A stretch of 64,000 nt of DNA from assembly GCA_015179045.1 (NCBI GenBank), contig WHUZ01000011.1:1054001-1118000 (forward strand). The letters are read 5' to 3'. The stretch is from Kalaharituber pfeilii (lineage: Eukaryota > Ascomycota > Pezizomycetes > Pezizales > Pezizaceae). The position numbers and the translations under genes are program-made. Positions 21,961 to 34,129 of the stretch are shown here, in pieces. The notes beneath the pieces are model-generated. The model made no database searches, was not told where the DNA came from, and worked only from the letters and a program-made list of their open reading frames with translations. The first letter of the stretch is position 1. Each line of letters begins with the position of its first letter.

Positions 21961-23154
21961 TTCTAAACGTTGGGTATTGGGCCCCTTATAGTTCCCAGTA
22001 GGGGTAGCATTATCTCGAAGGAAATATACACTTAAATACAAGAGTGCTTAGGCAACCAAAACAGAACTACTTACTGTCTAGTGCAACTGGCAATTAGTGT
22101 AACATTTTCGCCTAAGATATGTCGATGAGCCAGTCCTTAGCTACTCTTTTTTCAGATATATGGATACGATGGCATCGTGTAAATGGCTAATGGAGGATAT
22201 GAATTCAATCAGGGAGAAGTCTGCGAAGGCTCAGAAGCATATGCATATGGATACGCATGCCGCGCCATATGGAAATAGTCTCATACTAAGCCCTAGGGTG
22301 CTCTCCGCATGGAATGAGGTTTCAATTTTGAAGACGTAGGTATCTTAGGGCAGGGGTAGGCCTGGGGGGAAGTAGCCTCTTCCCAGGATGAAAGACGAAT
22401 TACCATAGCCTCATGCCCATTAACGAGATTACAAGATCGCGTGACTTTAAGGCACTGTTTGGATGGCCACGTATTGTTGAGTTTTGAGCCTGTAACTAGA
22501 CTATTTTGAGCCGAACGAAACGATTTCTTAAAGTTGCACAATTGGAACTGTGCAAAGGAGTAGTCTGGTTGGCACGACCCCCGACCGGAGGGAGGGCAAC
22601 GGAGGTGAGTATCCCTTGGGCGGGCAAAATTTCGCTAATTTCGATGCAGCATTGCCTTTGAGCCTGGTCATGCAGATCAATTATTTCACATTGCACGGTC
22701 AAGTCGTAGTCGTAGAAGTGGGGTAGTCTCGTAGGAGTGTGGAAGCTATCTGTAATGTAGAGGGAAGAGATGGTTTTTATTGGACACGCTCGGTTATCTG
22801 GATGTTCAATTGATCTATCTACATGAGTAGCCGCCGACCAGGCGCTTAGTGCGTTGCTGGAACTCAGCGTCTTGGCAGATATATTTCATGCATCTCTTTT
22901 CAGTACTGTTCAAAAAATCACTAAAAATCAATAAAGTAGCGAGAAAATTGCAGAAAAATAATAGACCAAATGAATGGGCATTATAGAATCTAGCTTAAAT
23001 CTTCTTTCAGAATTCAAAAAGGATTACTTTTAGTTGAGTTGTTGTGTTTCTCAACGGGGGTCCTCTTGGATGCATGCTCATGACTCCAGGGCTTGGTAAA
23101 TCGCTTTTCCCTTACTGCATAGTCCGGAAGACTTTTGGCTACGAACTGTGCTAG
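21961..23154. other. No gene recognised
   Basis: Frames at 22293-22541 and 22496-22702 (minus) lack recognisable domains. No repeat shared with the rest of the window was noticed. Confidence 0.35.
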
Positions 23155-23156
23155 TA

Positions 23157-23494
23157 CAGTTCTCCCTTGCTATATCGGACCTTACTGTACCGGAAACCTT
23201 GCTATACTGGGCGCACTAAGAATACTGGACCGGACAGGAATTGCCAGGCACTTACCTCCTTATCTCCATACAAATAATATTTGCTATACCAGATTCACCC
23301 TGAACATGCCTACTAAACTTGTCATTATAGTACATAATAGAGTTTCATTGTCGATCTACTTCCCAATTAGGCAATTTCCATTATCTCTGCTGCCCATCCC
23401 TATGCTATTTTTGCCAAGCATTTTATTCTATAACGGAACCATGCTGGACAAAAAAGTCCGGATTTTACAGATCCAGTATAGCAAGGGAAAACTG
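23157..23494. mobile_element. 338-bp pogo-type MITE
   Basis: Starts CAGTTCTCCCTTGCTATATC and ends with an imperfect reverse complement (tatagcaagggaaaactg), flanked by TA at 23155-23156 and 23495-23496. The termini closely match those of the 2.95-kb element at 31175-34124. The 122-codon plus-strand frame inside is a by-product. Confidence 0.85.
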
Positions 23495-23496
23495 TA

Positions 23497-25559
23497 TAAT
23501 TGAAATTTGAACAGCTTGATGTTATATAAATTTGAACTAGCATCGGGTTCTACTAGCATGTCTTGGCAGATATATTACTTAAGCTATGTAATTTTTTCTC
23601 AAGTTTACTTGATGCTTGCCGCTTGTTAGCAGTTGTTGATACGTTGACGTTTCTGATCACCAAAGGCAGTCTGCTACAGATTTCTATGATTTCAATGCTT
23701 TATTTATGTTCTCGAACCTTTCTTAATTTGGACAAGATGGGTGTGCTGAAGATTAAATACAGTTAATGCATGTATAGAGCTTGAAATAGGGTACTTCAAA
23801 CGAGACTGGGATAAGGAAGAGTGAGGCAGAGCGTCGATAGTCCGGCTGGGGTTTCAAGACTGGGGACGAGCTTCGTCAACATTATTGTGAGCTGGGAGTA
23901 GCTCAGCCGATCTTGTGCGGTAATCATATGCAAGATTTTCCGACCATTGCTTGCATAGCTCGCGATCGTCGTGATCTCGGCAAGGAATGTGGAAAAGAAG
24001 GCATTGTACAAACTGATGACAATAAACTTACACTGGCACGCCTCTGAGTTAAACAGCAAAATGAGCGTGTGAGAAGAAGTTACATGCACACTATTCTGGC
24101 ATATTGAGTGGAGGTCTGTATCTATATCGCTGGTACGGTGATTGCGTCTTTGAGAACATGTACGTGTTACAGCAGCAGCAATAATCGTTAACTAGCAGTT
24201 CTGCAGCAGCTATAACTGGTTGGGAAGCCCCAGCGACAGCAGCGATGGCAACAAGGTTCATGGAAGGAGAACAGAATATTGAGGACGTCAAGTGGAGAGA
24301 GGGGTGTGAGGGGGTGAGATCTCCAAAACGATCTCTTGTAAGTTGGTGTATTTGTATTTTATTGGGGGGGGGGGGGGGGGGTGTAGAATTAATATTTAGC
24401 ATATATATAAAAATTGGTATGATATTAATATTTCTTTTGCTAGCGTGCAGCTCAGCTCGTGTCGCATACATGTATCTTGCAGAGTATGTTTGTGCGGGCC
24501 GGGCCGTTGGGTAACCGACCCCGGTAACCTGCCTGGGGCCGAGGCTTGGCCTGTGGTGTAACACTGGGCATCTTGGCACCTTCCTCACCACCCAGATTCC
24601 TGTTCTAGCAGTCAATAACTCGCAGGATATGGTAGTCTGGTTAAGGATATGGAGTACTTGTACCAAAAAGGTCGCGTTATTGTTCTTGGATTGCAATATT
24701 GACCCAGTGTTCATTTGGTTTTTTTCAGCATAATTTGGTTTATCCAAGCACCTGGCATAATACAATTAGCAAACTGTATATATCTAGTACAATAGAATGT
24801 AGTTAACTAATCCCAATAGTAAGTTACGAATGCAACGCTGTACAAATGACCAGTGACTGCCATGTCGACGTACTGTCTTGCCAACTTACTGCCGAGGCAG
24901 TCTACTGCTGAGCTGCACAGAGGTTCTGGATCACCGAATATGCAGTATAGCATACGGAGTTGCGGAGTTGCTATAACGTAAAGTACCACATTTCAACATT
25001 TTTCTTCAATCTCACTAAAATTTGTGTCAAAAAGTGGACTAGCTATATCGCAATTTTGCCATATCAATAACTCCAGTATCAATTCCTATTAATTGTACCA
25101 AGGTACTTTACAGTGCAGCACCGTGACTACAGAGAAGACTAACTGATGATAATAGTAGCTGCTGCTATCTTGTGGCTGGATTAATGTAGTCATAGAGAGC
25201 AACTGAATTATTTGAGGTTATACAGTAGCTACATGTATTAGAGTTCAATATCATCCCCGTTCTAGTACTGTATATCTCTGATATGCGGGATGAATTAAAT
25301 ACTGGTATAGACTTAACTGACTGCGCTGACTCTGAATCTGAAGAAAAAAGAAAAAAGAAAGCTTACATCTACAGTATCTATATTTTCATCCACCTTACTT
25401 ATTACCTTGTGGAATAAGCAACTCCGGCTCTAACGAGCTCATACCCACCACACTGCGCCACACACTACTCAGGTCATATCACAACACTAAATTCTGATTT
25501 TGAATTAGCAGAAGCTCGGCAGCTGCAGCATAGCATTATGTACCCTGTTTCTTTACCAG
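23497..25559. other. No gene recognised; partial dispersed repeat E and G tract
   Basis: 23800-24120 shares short blocks (ttcaagactgggga, ctgtatctatatcgctgg) with the flanks of the Tc1 relic at 45740 and 47041. A run of 18 G lies at 24363-24380. The 224-codon minus-strand frame 24091-24765 translates that G run as prolines and has no domain, so I do not call it. Confidence 0.35.
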
Positions 25560-26500
25560 ATTTGCTGCTCCAACCTCACCAACCTCCGATTCCAGCTCCG
25601 GCAACTTCGATTTCGAATCCGAAGGGAGTTCTACAAGTGTAGGAGCTCATGCGGAGGCTGCCTCTCCTCTCCCAGATACCTCCAACAGCTCCAGTACTAA
25701 AGTTAACTCTGCAGGCCCTCTAGCGTCCCCCCTTCTCCCCCCACCATAAGCTCCGACTCTCGCCTCACGCAGCCACAACTGACGCTGTTACTTGTCACAG
25801 CCACGGCTACAGAAACTAAGTAGGCCAAACTGCCCGGCTCATGGTCCAGAAACAGCCGGTTGGGTAGCAGTGGAGGTTCCAGGCTGTTGAGGCGTCATAA
25901 CAACATTCCGGAGAAGTTGATAACCCCAGTAACTGCCCATTAATTCTTACCAGTAGGCTAGGGTACACTGATTGATGTTTGTATCAACGACGAACTATCG
26001 CTACCTGCCTGTAGCCTTGCCTCTTAGCCAGAGGGCCCAAACAGCATAAATAAGGATCCCAATATAGCTCCTGTACAGAGTTCTTCTCTCCTTTTCTGTC
26101 TTCTCATGAATAGACCCATCTGGTATCTTATTCCCTAACTTCCACCCCCAACCGCCCACCCTTCACCCCCCGTGCCCATAGTCTCTATCCCAGCTTTATC
26201 GTAAGCTTTGCTATACCGAGCACACGCCCCACCGAGCATCTGTCCCACCATCGACTATATGCTCCGATCCTCACATTAGTGCAATTCTTGAACTCACCAT
26301 ATTATATCTCTTGGCGAGGTCCCACCCCCGTTACAGAGGTAAGGGTTGGAACGGATGCCGGAAGACGGTACTGTTACAGAGTTGTATAGCTGAATTTTGC
26401 AACGTTAGAGCCTCGCGGGATATCTGGAGAGATCGTGACCTCTATGCAAAACCTCCGATTCACTTGCATAGAATTTGACTACGAACTGGCATTTTCAGCT
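25560..26500. repeat. Dispersed repeat family B, copy 2
   Basis: 25560-25970 (ctccaacctcaccaacctcc, gtaggagctcatgcggaggc) is homologous to 17110-17650 and 35695-36010. Nothing further is supportable to 26500. Confidence 0.5.
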
Positions 26501-26501
26501 A

Positions 26502-27220
26502 TCATTCCAGGAGGAGCCAGATAGGATCAAGATTAACAAGAGGAAACAATAATTGGTCCGGATGTATATACGACAGTACTCCGAGCCTTACTCTCCCAAC
26601 CTCGGTAGTTTTCTCCAAGTAGACTACCGCTGAACTGGTTTTCTTTCCTTCGTCAACACTGGCAGTGTGCTTCTCTTCCTCAGCCAGCGGATCCAAGTTG
26701 TCTTGCCTAGATCCTTGTTAGCTGCCTCCAACCATTTTCGGACCTTCCCTAAGTCCTTTCTCAGGGCAATTCCATGTACGACGATGCCGGCTTTTAAGGT
26801 AGTGGTGGCATCGGGAGTGGTTGGTAGGGAGGAGGTCTTGCTCTTGGGGCGGGGAGGAGTGCTGGGTTTTCTGGGTTTTGGGGTGGTGGGCGTGGGGCCC
26901 GGGGTGGGCTCGGGGTTCGATGGGCTGGTGGTGGCAGGCGTGGTGCCTGCGGAGTCGACCTGGGGGCCGGAAGCGATCTTTTTTGCCTCCTCGTCGTTGA
27001 GTTGGCGCTTGATCGCGTATGGGTCCTGGGGGGACGGCGCTTTGCCCTTGCGCTTTTTGTTTCGCGCAGTCTCCGGTCTCGGGTCGGGAGTGGGGGTGGG
27101 CTCGGGTTCCCCCGAGGTGCCGGCATGAGTGCTGGGGGTGGGTTCCACCGGAACCGTGTATACGGAGATGATGGGGCTGAGCCCCAGTGTGGGTGGTTCT
27201 GACAACTCCCTGAGACTCAA
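26502..27220 (-). pseudogene. Retrotransposon ORF1/gag-like relic with a frameshift
   Basis: The minus-strand frame from 27220 begins with a Pro/Thr/Ser-rich, low-complexity region with basic clusters and reaches a folded-looking block (GIVVHGIALRKDLGKVRKW...IRWL). A frame change at about 26690 then continues as KTSSAVVYLEKTTEVGRVRLG. This order (V-x-GIP-like block, RWL, then SS-x-VVYL and R-x-G) is typical of ORF1/gag proteins of fungal non-LTR elements. No reverse transcriptase follows in the window. The region is clearly more GC-rich than its surroundings. Confidence 0.5.
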
Positions 27221-28984
27221 TGAAATCTAGACCATGTTCTATCTCTTCCAATCAATAAACTGTATTCTAAATCCTCAAAGCCCCTGAAATTCCAGCGAAA
27301 GCTTGACCAGCTTCCCTGAAGATGCATTCCCCTTGATAGCTTCCTCATCAGGAAAATAGACTGGGATCACGTTGAAACCTCCTGCTGTTGGTAAAGCTCC
27401 ACCCACACCACAGAAGTGAGGGGGGAAAGAAAGATGGGGTGTGATCTTTGCATTGGAACAAAACGCAGGAGAACCTCTCTTTTAATCTGGCATTGGCCTC
27501 CAGTGTCACCGCAACCCATGACCATAGGACTCTCATCTGTGGGCTTTTCCAAGAGCGCCTCTAGAGGGAGTGGATTGCCATTTAGGAATGAAAGCTCACA
27601 GCCAATTGTTTTTGCTTGCGGAATCCCCACCACTTTCGCCTTTGTCACGCTCTGTATCTCCTCGCTTGAGCAAAGGGGAACAATGTTGGTATACAGCATT
27701 TGACAAGGTAAGATGAGGTTTTAGCTACGCTCTCTCTAGAGGATGCTATAGAATGAGTCATTAAGATGCTCAGATTCATCTGACTGCTCCTCATTTTCAT
27801 CCTGTACCGCGGAAGTATTGTGTTTTCTTCACAGTAGTTTTTCGATGTTCATCTTTCCACGCACGATCATCTTTTCGGTCATCTGGCTTTGGCCCTAGTC
27901 ATTGTTGGAGTAAAGGTCGGATGGGGGACCTTTTGACATACTACCATGGCTGTTCGTTCGATAAGCTCGTCTCGGAAGTCACGAAAAGAAGACTTTTCTA
28001 TGAGATCTCCATGAAATCAGATGCAATTGAACCGAAGGCCTTTCCAGCCTTCTCTCATCGACTCAACATTGTTCGTGGTGGATAAATGGACCATCATGTA
28101 TGCGATCGCCTGGAGGAAATTCTGTGTTCTCAGGAGAGTCGTGTGGCAATCTGACTGTTAATATGGGGTCTTCCTGCCGGAGTTCTGGGCAGCATTCTCG
28201 AAGAATCAATGCTGGGTGTTGTTCTAGTGGATTTCTCGCAGCCCTCAGAATAGACTTTAAGGGCATCTGCCTTCTATCGTCAGTCTGGATATCCTCTATA
28301 AAAGGATATCCTTGTGTATTCCTGCCCATATTGAAGCTTGGTCTCTTGAATATTGTTCTCAGAGTCAGAGGGTGGCTCAGTGAAAGGAGCAGAGCAGTGC
28401 TCATTGAAATGATGAAGGAGAGAGCAGGGCGGCGCTCAGTCTTACATCAATAAAACATGTAATTCAACTCCACATTCCACCTTCTTGAGTAAGGGTTTGT
28501 CGTAAACGGTACGAACGTGTTGCAATCAAATTGCAACTAGATAGCGGCTATCGATGATGATTGTCTTCTCCGGCCTCAGTCCTCGGGATTTATTCCCATC
28601 GGACTGGCTTCTTTCTAAGCTACTGTAAAGGGAACCATGTCAAAGCTGCCGCCTATACCCCAAACAGGTACAGTCCTTACAATAAGTCCGTGAGAGCTAG
28701 AGGGGTATTCCGCAAGATACTGCGGAGCATAAAGTTGTCCATGCAGTAGATGTAACCTTTTCGTCTTTTTGACTGCAGATTTGGAATTAGCGTACTCAAT
28801 TTAGCCGTGCTGAATGCGCTGCCTATATGTAAGTCAAGTACATTAAGTACTATTCAGTGACATATTGGCTGCATTTGGTAGTAGCGGGAGGTGCCAAGGT
28901 GTCTACTAACACAAATCATTACCCGGCAGCGCCCCAGCCATTTTTTCATTAACAAAATATTTGATACATATATATACCCTATGG
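27221..28984. other. Unassigned frames, minus strand
   Basis: Two minus-strand frames of 110-113 codons (27367-27699 and 28063-28404) have even residue composition, but no recognisable domain and no obvious splice link. 28740-28830 (gcagatttggaattagcgta) is repeated at 39095-39150. I see no gene I can support. Confidence 0.3.
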
Positions 28985-29470
28985 TTCGTCTTCATGTTGC
29001 GCTGAGCAGGTTTCTGGCTGTTTAAGCCGGACACTTATATATTCCACTTTCAGAAGTGCTGCCTCCCCTAAAAACAAGCAACCTTCCAGATGGACCAGAT
29101 CGGTGGATGGAAGCCTGACAGGTGAGCTGTGAATTCCCAGGATGTAAAAAAGCAATTGATGGGTATCTTTGGTCCGTAGAAGGACTCATTTGTTAAAGTG
29201 GGCACATGGGGTTTTCTTCAACACTTTCCGGTTCGACTGGGGCTGGTGATAAGTGGGTAGTCACTGGGGGAGACTACAGCTGCAGGTGAAAAATGGCAGG
29301 TGACACCGAGGGTCAGGAGGAATAAAACAGGGAGGATTCGGAAGAATAATCCACAGGTCTTAGGTAACTTGCTTTGGGTAGCATCTGCTTTATGTTCCTT
29401 TCCTGTTTCCTTTTTCATCTGGATCCTTCTTCCTCTTCGTTGGAACATACGCAAGTTCAGGGTAATAGCA
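28985..29470 (+). repeat. Dispersed repeats D and A, second locus
   Basis: Shares gcaggtttctggctgtttaagccgg, the ggggctggtgataagtgggtagt block and the later aataatccacaggtcttagg-to-cagggtaat block with 7800-8660 in the same order, so one composite repeat is present at both loci. Confidence 0.5.
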
Positions 29471-31172
29471 GTCGAATTCGTAAACCAGACCCTACAATAC
29501 CGGTAGACGGATTTAGCAAATTTTACGAGGTAAAGGCTTGCATAGCTGTTCTTTACCTTACTTCTGAGATTTAGTTACCTGACGGATCTTTCTCACGCCC
29601 GCATATTCACTGCCAGGATCGATCCTGCAACTTAGGATGTTGATGTCGCCGGTACTTCAGAATCTGTTGTAGAGTCAACGCGTTTCAGTAACATCCGATT
29701 CTCTATGGCTGCTGGAAACTTACTTAAATGTTACCTGGTTATCAATTGAACAAGATTATGCATGAATAAAAAGCATAATCAAAGCGAGACTTAGTGAAGT
29801 CTAAGAAAATGATTATTCAGTTGCACAAATTCAAGCCTTGAAAACGTAAATTGCACTTTTTACAGCTGTAATCCGTTACTTCGGCCTGTTCTTTTTGTTT
29901 TTTCCATATACAAATATGATTGAGATTAGTAAGAGTCTCCTAAATTTCAGACTTCTTAGATACTTTTCCTTAATGCAAAGGTTATTTAATGCACTTTCTT
30001 CTGACATTCTACATATAGTAAATATTAAAATAGGTTCTCCTTCACAGTTCGGAATCGTACTGCAGAATCGAACTAGGCCCTGAGTTCTATACCTTTCTCG
30101 TGAACAGCCAGACCACTACAGCAAGCAATAGGTTGATTCAGAAGTAGACTCTACCACCCATTGTGACTGCCACCCCTCCGACCACCCCTCCTATAGCTAC
30201 CCCTCCGACGCCTCTCCTCGTACCTTCCGTCATCTTCCCCACTATCTCTAGATCTCGCTTCATCTCTGCTCTTGTCTTAAGGCCATTGTCGCGTCATCTG
30301 TTGTCGTTTCCGCCTCTCTTACCTCTTCCTCTCCCACCTCTACCTACCTACCATACCTCCAATAGCCCCTCCAGCAGCCACTTTGTTTCAGATTTTAGAC
30401 AAAATAACACTAAATGAACGTTGATAGAATAATGAACTTGCAGCTCGCAAGGACTTAGCTACAAAAGCATAATAAATGCCCTACAGTAGTAATAACCTAA
30501 TAAGTATAAAGGCAGAATAGCATTAAAAGCACCTTCAGACATCACGGAATGGGATCAAGGCTTGTTTGGCGAGATAAATTTTAAATTCTTATTACTTAGA
30601 TACCATTAAAAGTGTATTAGCTCGATAGCAGATGTCAAGATTCTTTTTTCTTTTTTCTTTTTTTTTTTTTTATCATTACTCGCGTGCCGCCCTATGGGCT
30701 ATGGCGAGATTAGGTACACAAGGAAAGGGTAAAGAAATACGTAGAAGTAGCCAGTCACCCCGTGGTTCGAACTCAGAGCCTGGGCCAGATGTCAAGCGTA
30801 AAATAAGCATACTTATCTACTTTTGTGTTGTCCCACATTGACAGTAATGTAATATTTATTTTCACATCAAGGGAAGCACAAGGGACGTGGTCCTCAGGCG
30901 CATTAGTGAGATATCGCAAAGACCAAGTAACATTTTTAATGACGCTTATTCTTTATTGAAGTCTTATGAGTCGCATTTTAGGAAATTTTAAGTAGAGTGT
31001 CAGCATGCCAGATTAATTAATTAATTTCCTACTTTCCAGAATCTCAATTGTGAAGTACGGCCAGGTTGCAAAGGGGTAGTTTTCAGAACAGTACAAGTGA
31101 TGGGGCTAGGCAGTGTGTTTGCGCCACACATCCACCTACTGTAGGGATGAGGTTTCTCATAGCACAAGTTAC
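29471..31172. other. No gene recognised; T-tract retroposon end
   Basis: A T-rich tract at about 30643-30673 is followed by ctcgcgtgccgccctatggg-ctatggcgag, the reverse complement of the 3' end of a poly(A)-tailed sequence also seen at 60727-60795. A B-box-like ggttcgaactc occurs at about 30763. Pyrimidine-rich DNA at 30150-30370 explains the Pro/Thr-rich frame there. Confidence 0.35.
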
Positions 31173-32797
31173 TACAGTCTACCCTTGCTATATCGGACCT
31201 CGCTATACCGGAAACCTTGCTATACCGGATGGCCTCTGTCTACATCCGTTCCCCATACAAATCGCCCTTGCTATACCGAACGCCCTAACAATTCCGGACC
31301 GGATATCATAGAAACCTCCAGACAAGTACCCCCCTGCCTCCATACAAATAATATTTGCTATACCGGACACACTAATACTAATACATCTTAGACTACTCCA
31401 TTTCACATTTGGCTGCCATCACTGCTGCCATCACTGCTGCTGTCACTGCTTCTGCTAATGCCGTTGCGACTACTGCTACCATCACTTGCTACAATATTGT
31501 TCGAATAATGGAAACTGGGCACTTCATTGCTTCTTGTTCCATGTTCCAAGATTAATTGCTAATCACTTACCACTTTGTTTCAAAATACCTGACTAAGTAG
31601 ATACAGCTTCCAGTCAGCTAAAAATAATAAATTAGATACCTAGGATATCAAAGTTAAGTTAAAGTACTCGAGTACAATAATGCGTGCCTTCCCCTAAGGA
31701 TTTATGTGAAATTCAACCCCCGGCTTTGAAATAAAACCGGGGTCCGTATCCCTGTTTTATTGTTTGGTAGAGCGTTCGAAACAATTTTTTGAAAGAGGGG
31801 TAAAATACTCACTTGAATAAACAATAAACAATAAATTACAAAAGCAGTTAGAGTACACTACTGCTGAAGTAGCATAACTTTACCGTAAAGAGGATATTAG
31901 AGAGGATGCGAAGTCAACTGGCTCTATTTGCAGGGGCCCTGGCACGACGACCAGGACCCCGGATCAACACCCTTCCGATAGAGCCAGCATGGGTCAAAAG
32001 CCAGCCAGACTGGCTGAGAAAATTGTGTTTTTTCAGTTAACGTGGCTTTAACAAATTCATAGAAAAAATCAATTGTACGTACGTAGAAATTGGCTGAAAA
32101 AAATCAATTGTATGCATATACAAACTCTATACCACACGAGAACTCCATGCCATACGAGAACACTACTGCCCATTCAGCTACAGCACTAGAGAACGCACCT
32201 ACAATCGAGAGAATGCTTGATCCACCCCATTCTGATGAGTCCTATTAGCAAATGTTCAGATAGCATTGTAGATGTGTTAGGAGTGCGAGAACAGGTATAA
32301 AGATAAGTATAATCGGTATAAAGGCACGTATGATTGATATTTGTTAAAGTAAACAAATATTTTTCACATCAATAGAGCCAGACGGAACCCCTGCTAATCC
32401 CCCTGTCCTTATTGTCCAGGCACCCCAGTGAAATCGCATCCTGAATTCACAGAGCCAGCTCTATATTTTACTTGCTTTGCCAATTTGAGCTTGGTCAGAA
32501 GGTTTGGAGTCAAGCTGGCTTTGAATCGTATCCTCTCTATTTAAATTCACATTTGCACCTAGTCCTGCTTGCATATGTAATATCCAGTAATGCATTTTAT
32601 CCTCCAGCGGAAAATTTTTACTGAGAGTTCAGCCTCCTCTACTCTTTCACTTTTTAAATACAGTGGTACTTGACTGCTGTTTCTTAAGACATAGTCCTCT
32701 CTCTTGGAGCTTGAGAGCTCATGCTGTCTTTTGTAGTGGATTAACAGCTTCTTCACTGGCTTATAATTTCTGCATCTAAGGTGTAAATGTCTGCATA

Positions 32798-33579
32798 TTA
32801 GGCGGATTCTGCAAAGTCCGGTTATTGAAATTCGGTTATTTTCCGGGTAACCATTAGTCATGATAACCCAACCAAAAAACGGCCCAGATTTTGCAACGTA
32901 CCTAGGTTATTTCTGCGGTTATTTTTTGCGTTATTTTCCACGCATAACTGCACGCATATTCCACGCATACCGCACGCATATTCGACCTATGGCGATAACC
33001 TCGCGCCACAAGACCACTTTAGCTTTCGCATCTGCGGCAGCCTTTGTACTTCAAACTGTTGAAGCAAGATTCTCATTGTACTATGAGGATCTCGGAGGTC
33101 CTTCCGAATTTGTTCTTTCAGTAACATTCTGATTTTTTTGCCAAAAAGCTCCTTTCTTGCCTTTGACATGCTCCGCTTAATATTCAATGCATAAGCGGAC
33201 TAGATGAAGCTTTTCTTCATCATTGAGTCGAGTACGTAAGTTGTCTGCAGGTGCTGGTGATTGGGTTTGAGGTGCCGGAGATTGAGTTTGCGGTAAGGAC
33301 GATGTTGCACGACCACGCCCACGGGAGGCTAAAATTGTAGGCACAGGTGATAGAGAAGGGGTTTGAGAAGACATTTGAGCAAGTAAAAAATATCAAGATA
33401 CTTTGGTAGTCCTTAACCGCACTTTGTGTTTAACCGAATTTATTCGGTTATATAACCGGAAAATTGCCAGAAATTCGGTTAACTCAGCCACAAACAACAC
33501 GTTGCTACAGCAACATTGATTAATAATAACCGGAAAATAACCAAATATGAGTTAACCGGACTTTGCAAAATCCGCCTAA
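32798..33579. mobile_element. 782-bp innermost TIR element with transposase fragment
   Basis: Begins TTAGGCGGATTCTGCAAAGT and ends with ACTTTGCAAAATCCGCCTAA, flanked by TA (32796-32797 and 33580-33581). Subterminal ggttattttccgg repeats are present. It contains minus-strand frames that together resemble the N-terminal part of a transposase (see 32987-33374). Confidence 0.8.
32987..33374 (-). pseudogene. N-terminal transposase fragment in two frames
   Basis: A Ser/Pro/Gln-rich frame (33374-33177, from MSSQTPSLSPVP to LRTRLNDEEKLHLVRLCIEY) stops and is followed almost immediately by a second frame (33187-32987) with KELFGKKIRMLLKEQIRKDL and RDPHSTM. A LNDEEK...HLVRLCIE followed by WxxI..LL.....RDP.ST pattern looks like a Myb/trihelix-type DNA-binding head. 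It is consistent with a deletion derivative retaining only the 5' end of the transposase gene. Confidence 0.45.
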
Positions 33580-33894
33580 TAAAAGGTTTTCTAGATTTAT
33601 TATTTTACTCACGTCCAAGTGCTTAGAGAAACTCCCCCCTGCTTACGGTGGAAATGTACCCTGGTAAAATTTGGTTTGAATTTCACATAAATCCTTAGGG
33701 GAAGGCACCCAATCTTACCAATTCATCTCAAAATTGTTTATCAAATTCAGTTAACTTTTCTTTTAGCATATTTTTGCTCTAGTCAATGTTTACATATTTG
33801 ATGCTTCTCAAGCTCACTTAAGGCCCAACGTTTTTCTAGATTTCGTGAGTGATGCATATTGATGTCTTTGGCTGGGTGTGAACAAGTTGATGTT

Positions 33895-33922
33895 ATCAAA
33901 TCCCTTTACGTGACCCCCCCCC

Positions 33923-33960
<38 letters not shown>
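33895..33960 (+). mobile_element. 66-bp poly(A)-tailed insertion with 14-bp target duplication
   Basis: aacaagttgatgtt occurs on both sides (33881-33894 and 33961-33974). Between them is a short segment ending in a C run plus agc, then about 36 A residues. This is the signature of target-primed retrotransposition of a severely 5'-truncated SINE or LINE. Confidence 0.75.
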
Positions 33961-33963
<3 letters not shown>

Positions 33964-34129
33964 AAGTTGATGTTTACATCGTTAATCTCCTATTCAGTAA
34001 TTATTTGAATTTACAAAATTTTATCACCCCCCTGTCTGCCGAGTATTCTATTCTATACCGGAACCTTGCTATACCGGACGAAAAGTGCCAGATTTTAGCG
34101 ATCCGGTATAGCAAGGGTAGACTGTAGTG

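Larger units (their letters stand above)
31684..33708. mobile_element. 2.0-kb TIR element nested in the pogo-type element
   Basis: Termini GTGCCTTCCCCTAAGGATTT...: 33 bp at 31684-31716 recur as a perfect reverse complement at 33676-33708. I could not identify a target duplication or a transposase. The interior has an atagagcca/tggctctat inverted pair near 31920 and a third nested element. Confidence 0.75.
31175..34124. mobile_element. 2.95-kb pogo-type TIR element carrying nested elements
   Basis: The ends CAGTCTACCCTTGCTATATC and (reverse) CAGTCTACCCTTGCTATACC match over at least 23 bp with one mismatch, flanked by TA at 31173-31174 and 34125-34126. Near both ends further gctataccgg repeats occur. 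No pogo transposase remains; the interior is occupied by another TIR element (31684-33708), itself containing a third (32798-33579), and by a small poly(A) insertion (33895-33960). Confidence 0.8.

Noticed and set aside
24091..24765. 224-codon minus-strand frame
   Set aside because: It passes through an 18-base G run translated as prolines and poly-Cys/Ala low-complexity sequence, with no domain.
26667..27128. 153-codon plus-strand Gly/Val-rich frame
   Set aside because: Shadow of the GC-rich ORF1-like relic on the opposite strand.
30690..30790. tRNA gene or tRNA-derived SINE on the plus strand
   Set aside because: A B-box-like ggttcgaactc is present, but no A box at proper spacing or cloverleaf could be built, and the poly(T) lies on the wrong side for a plus-strand SINE.
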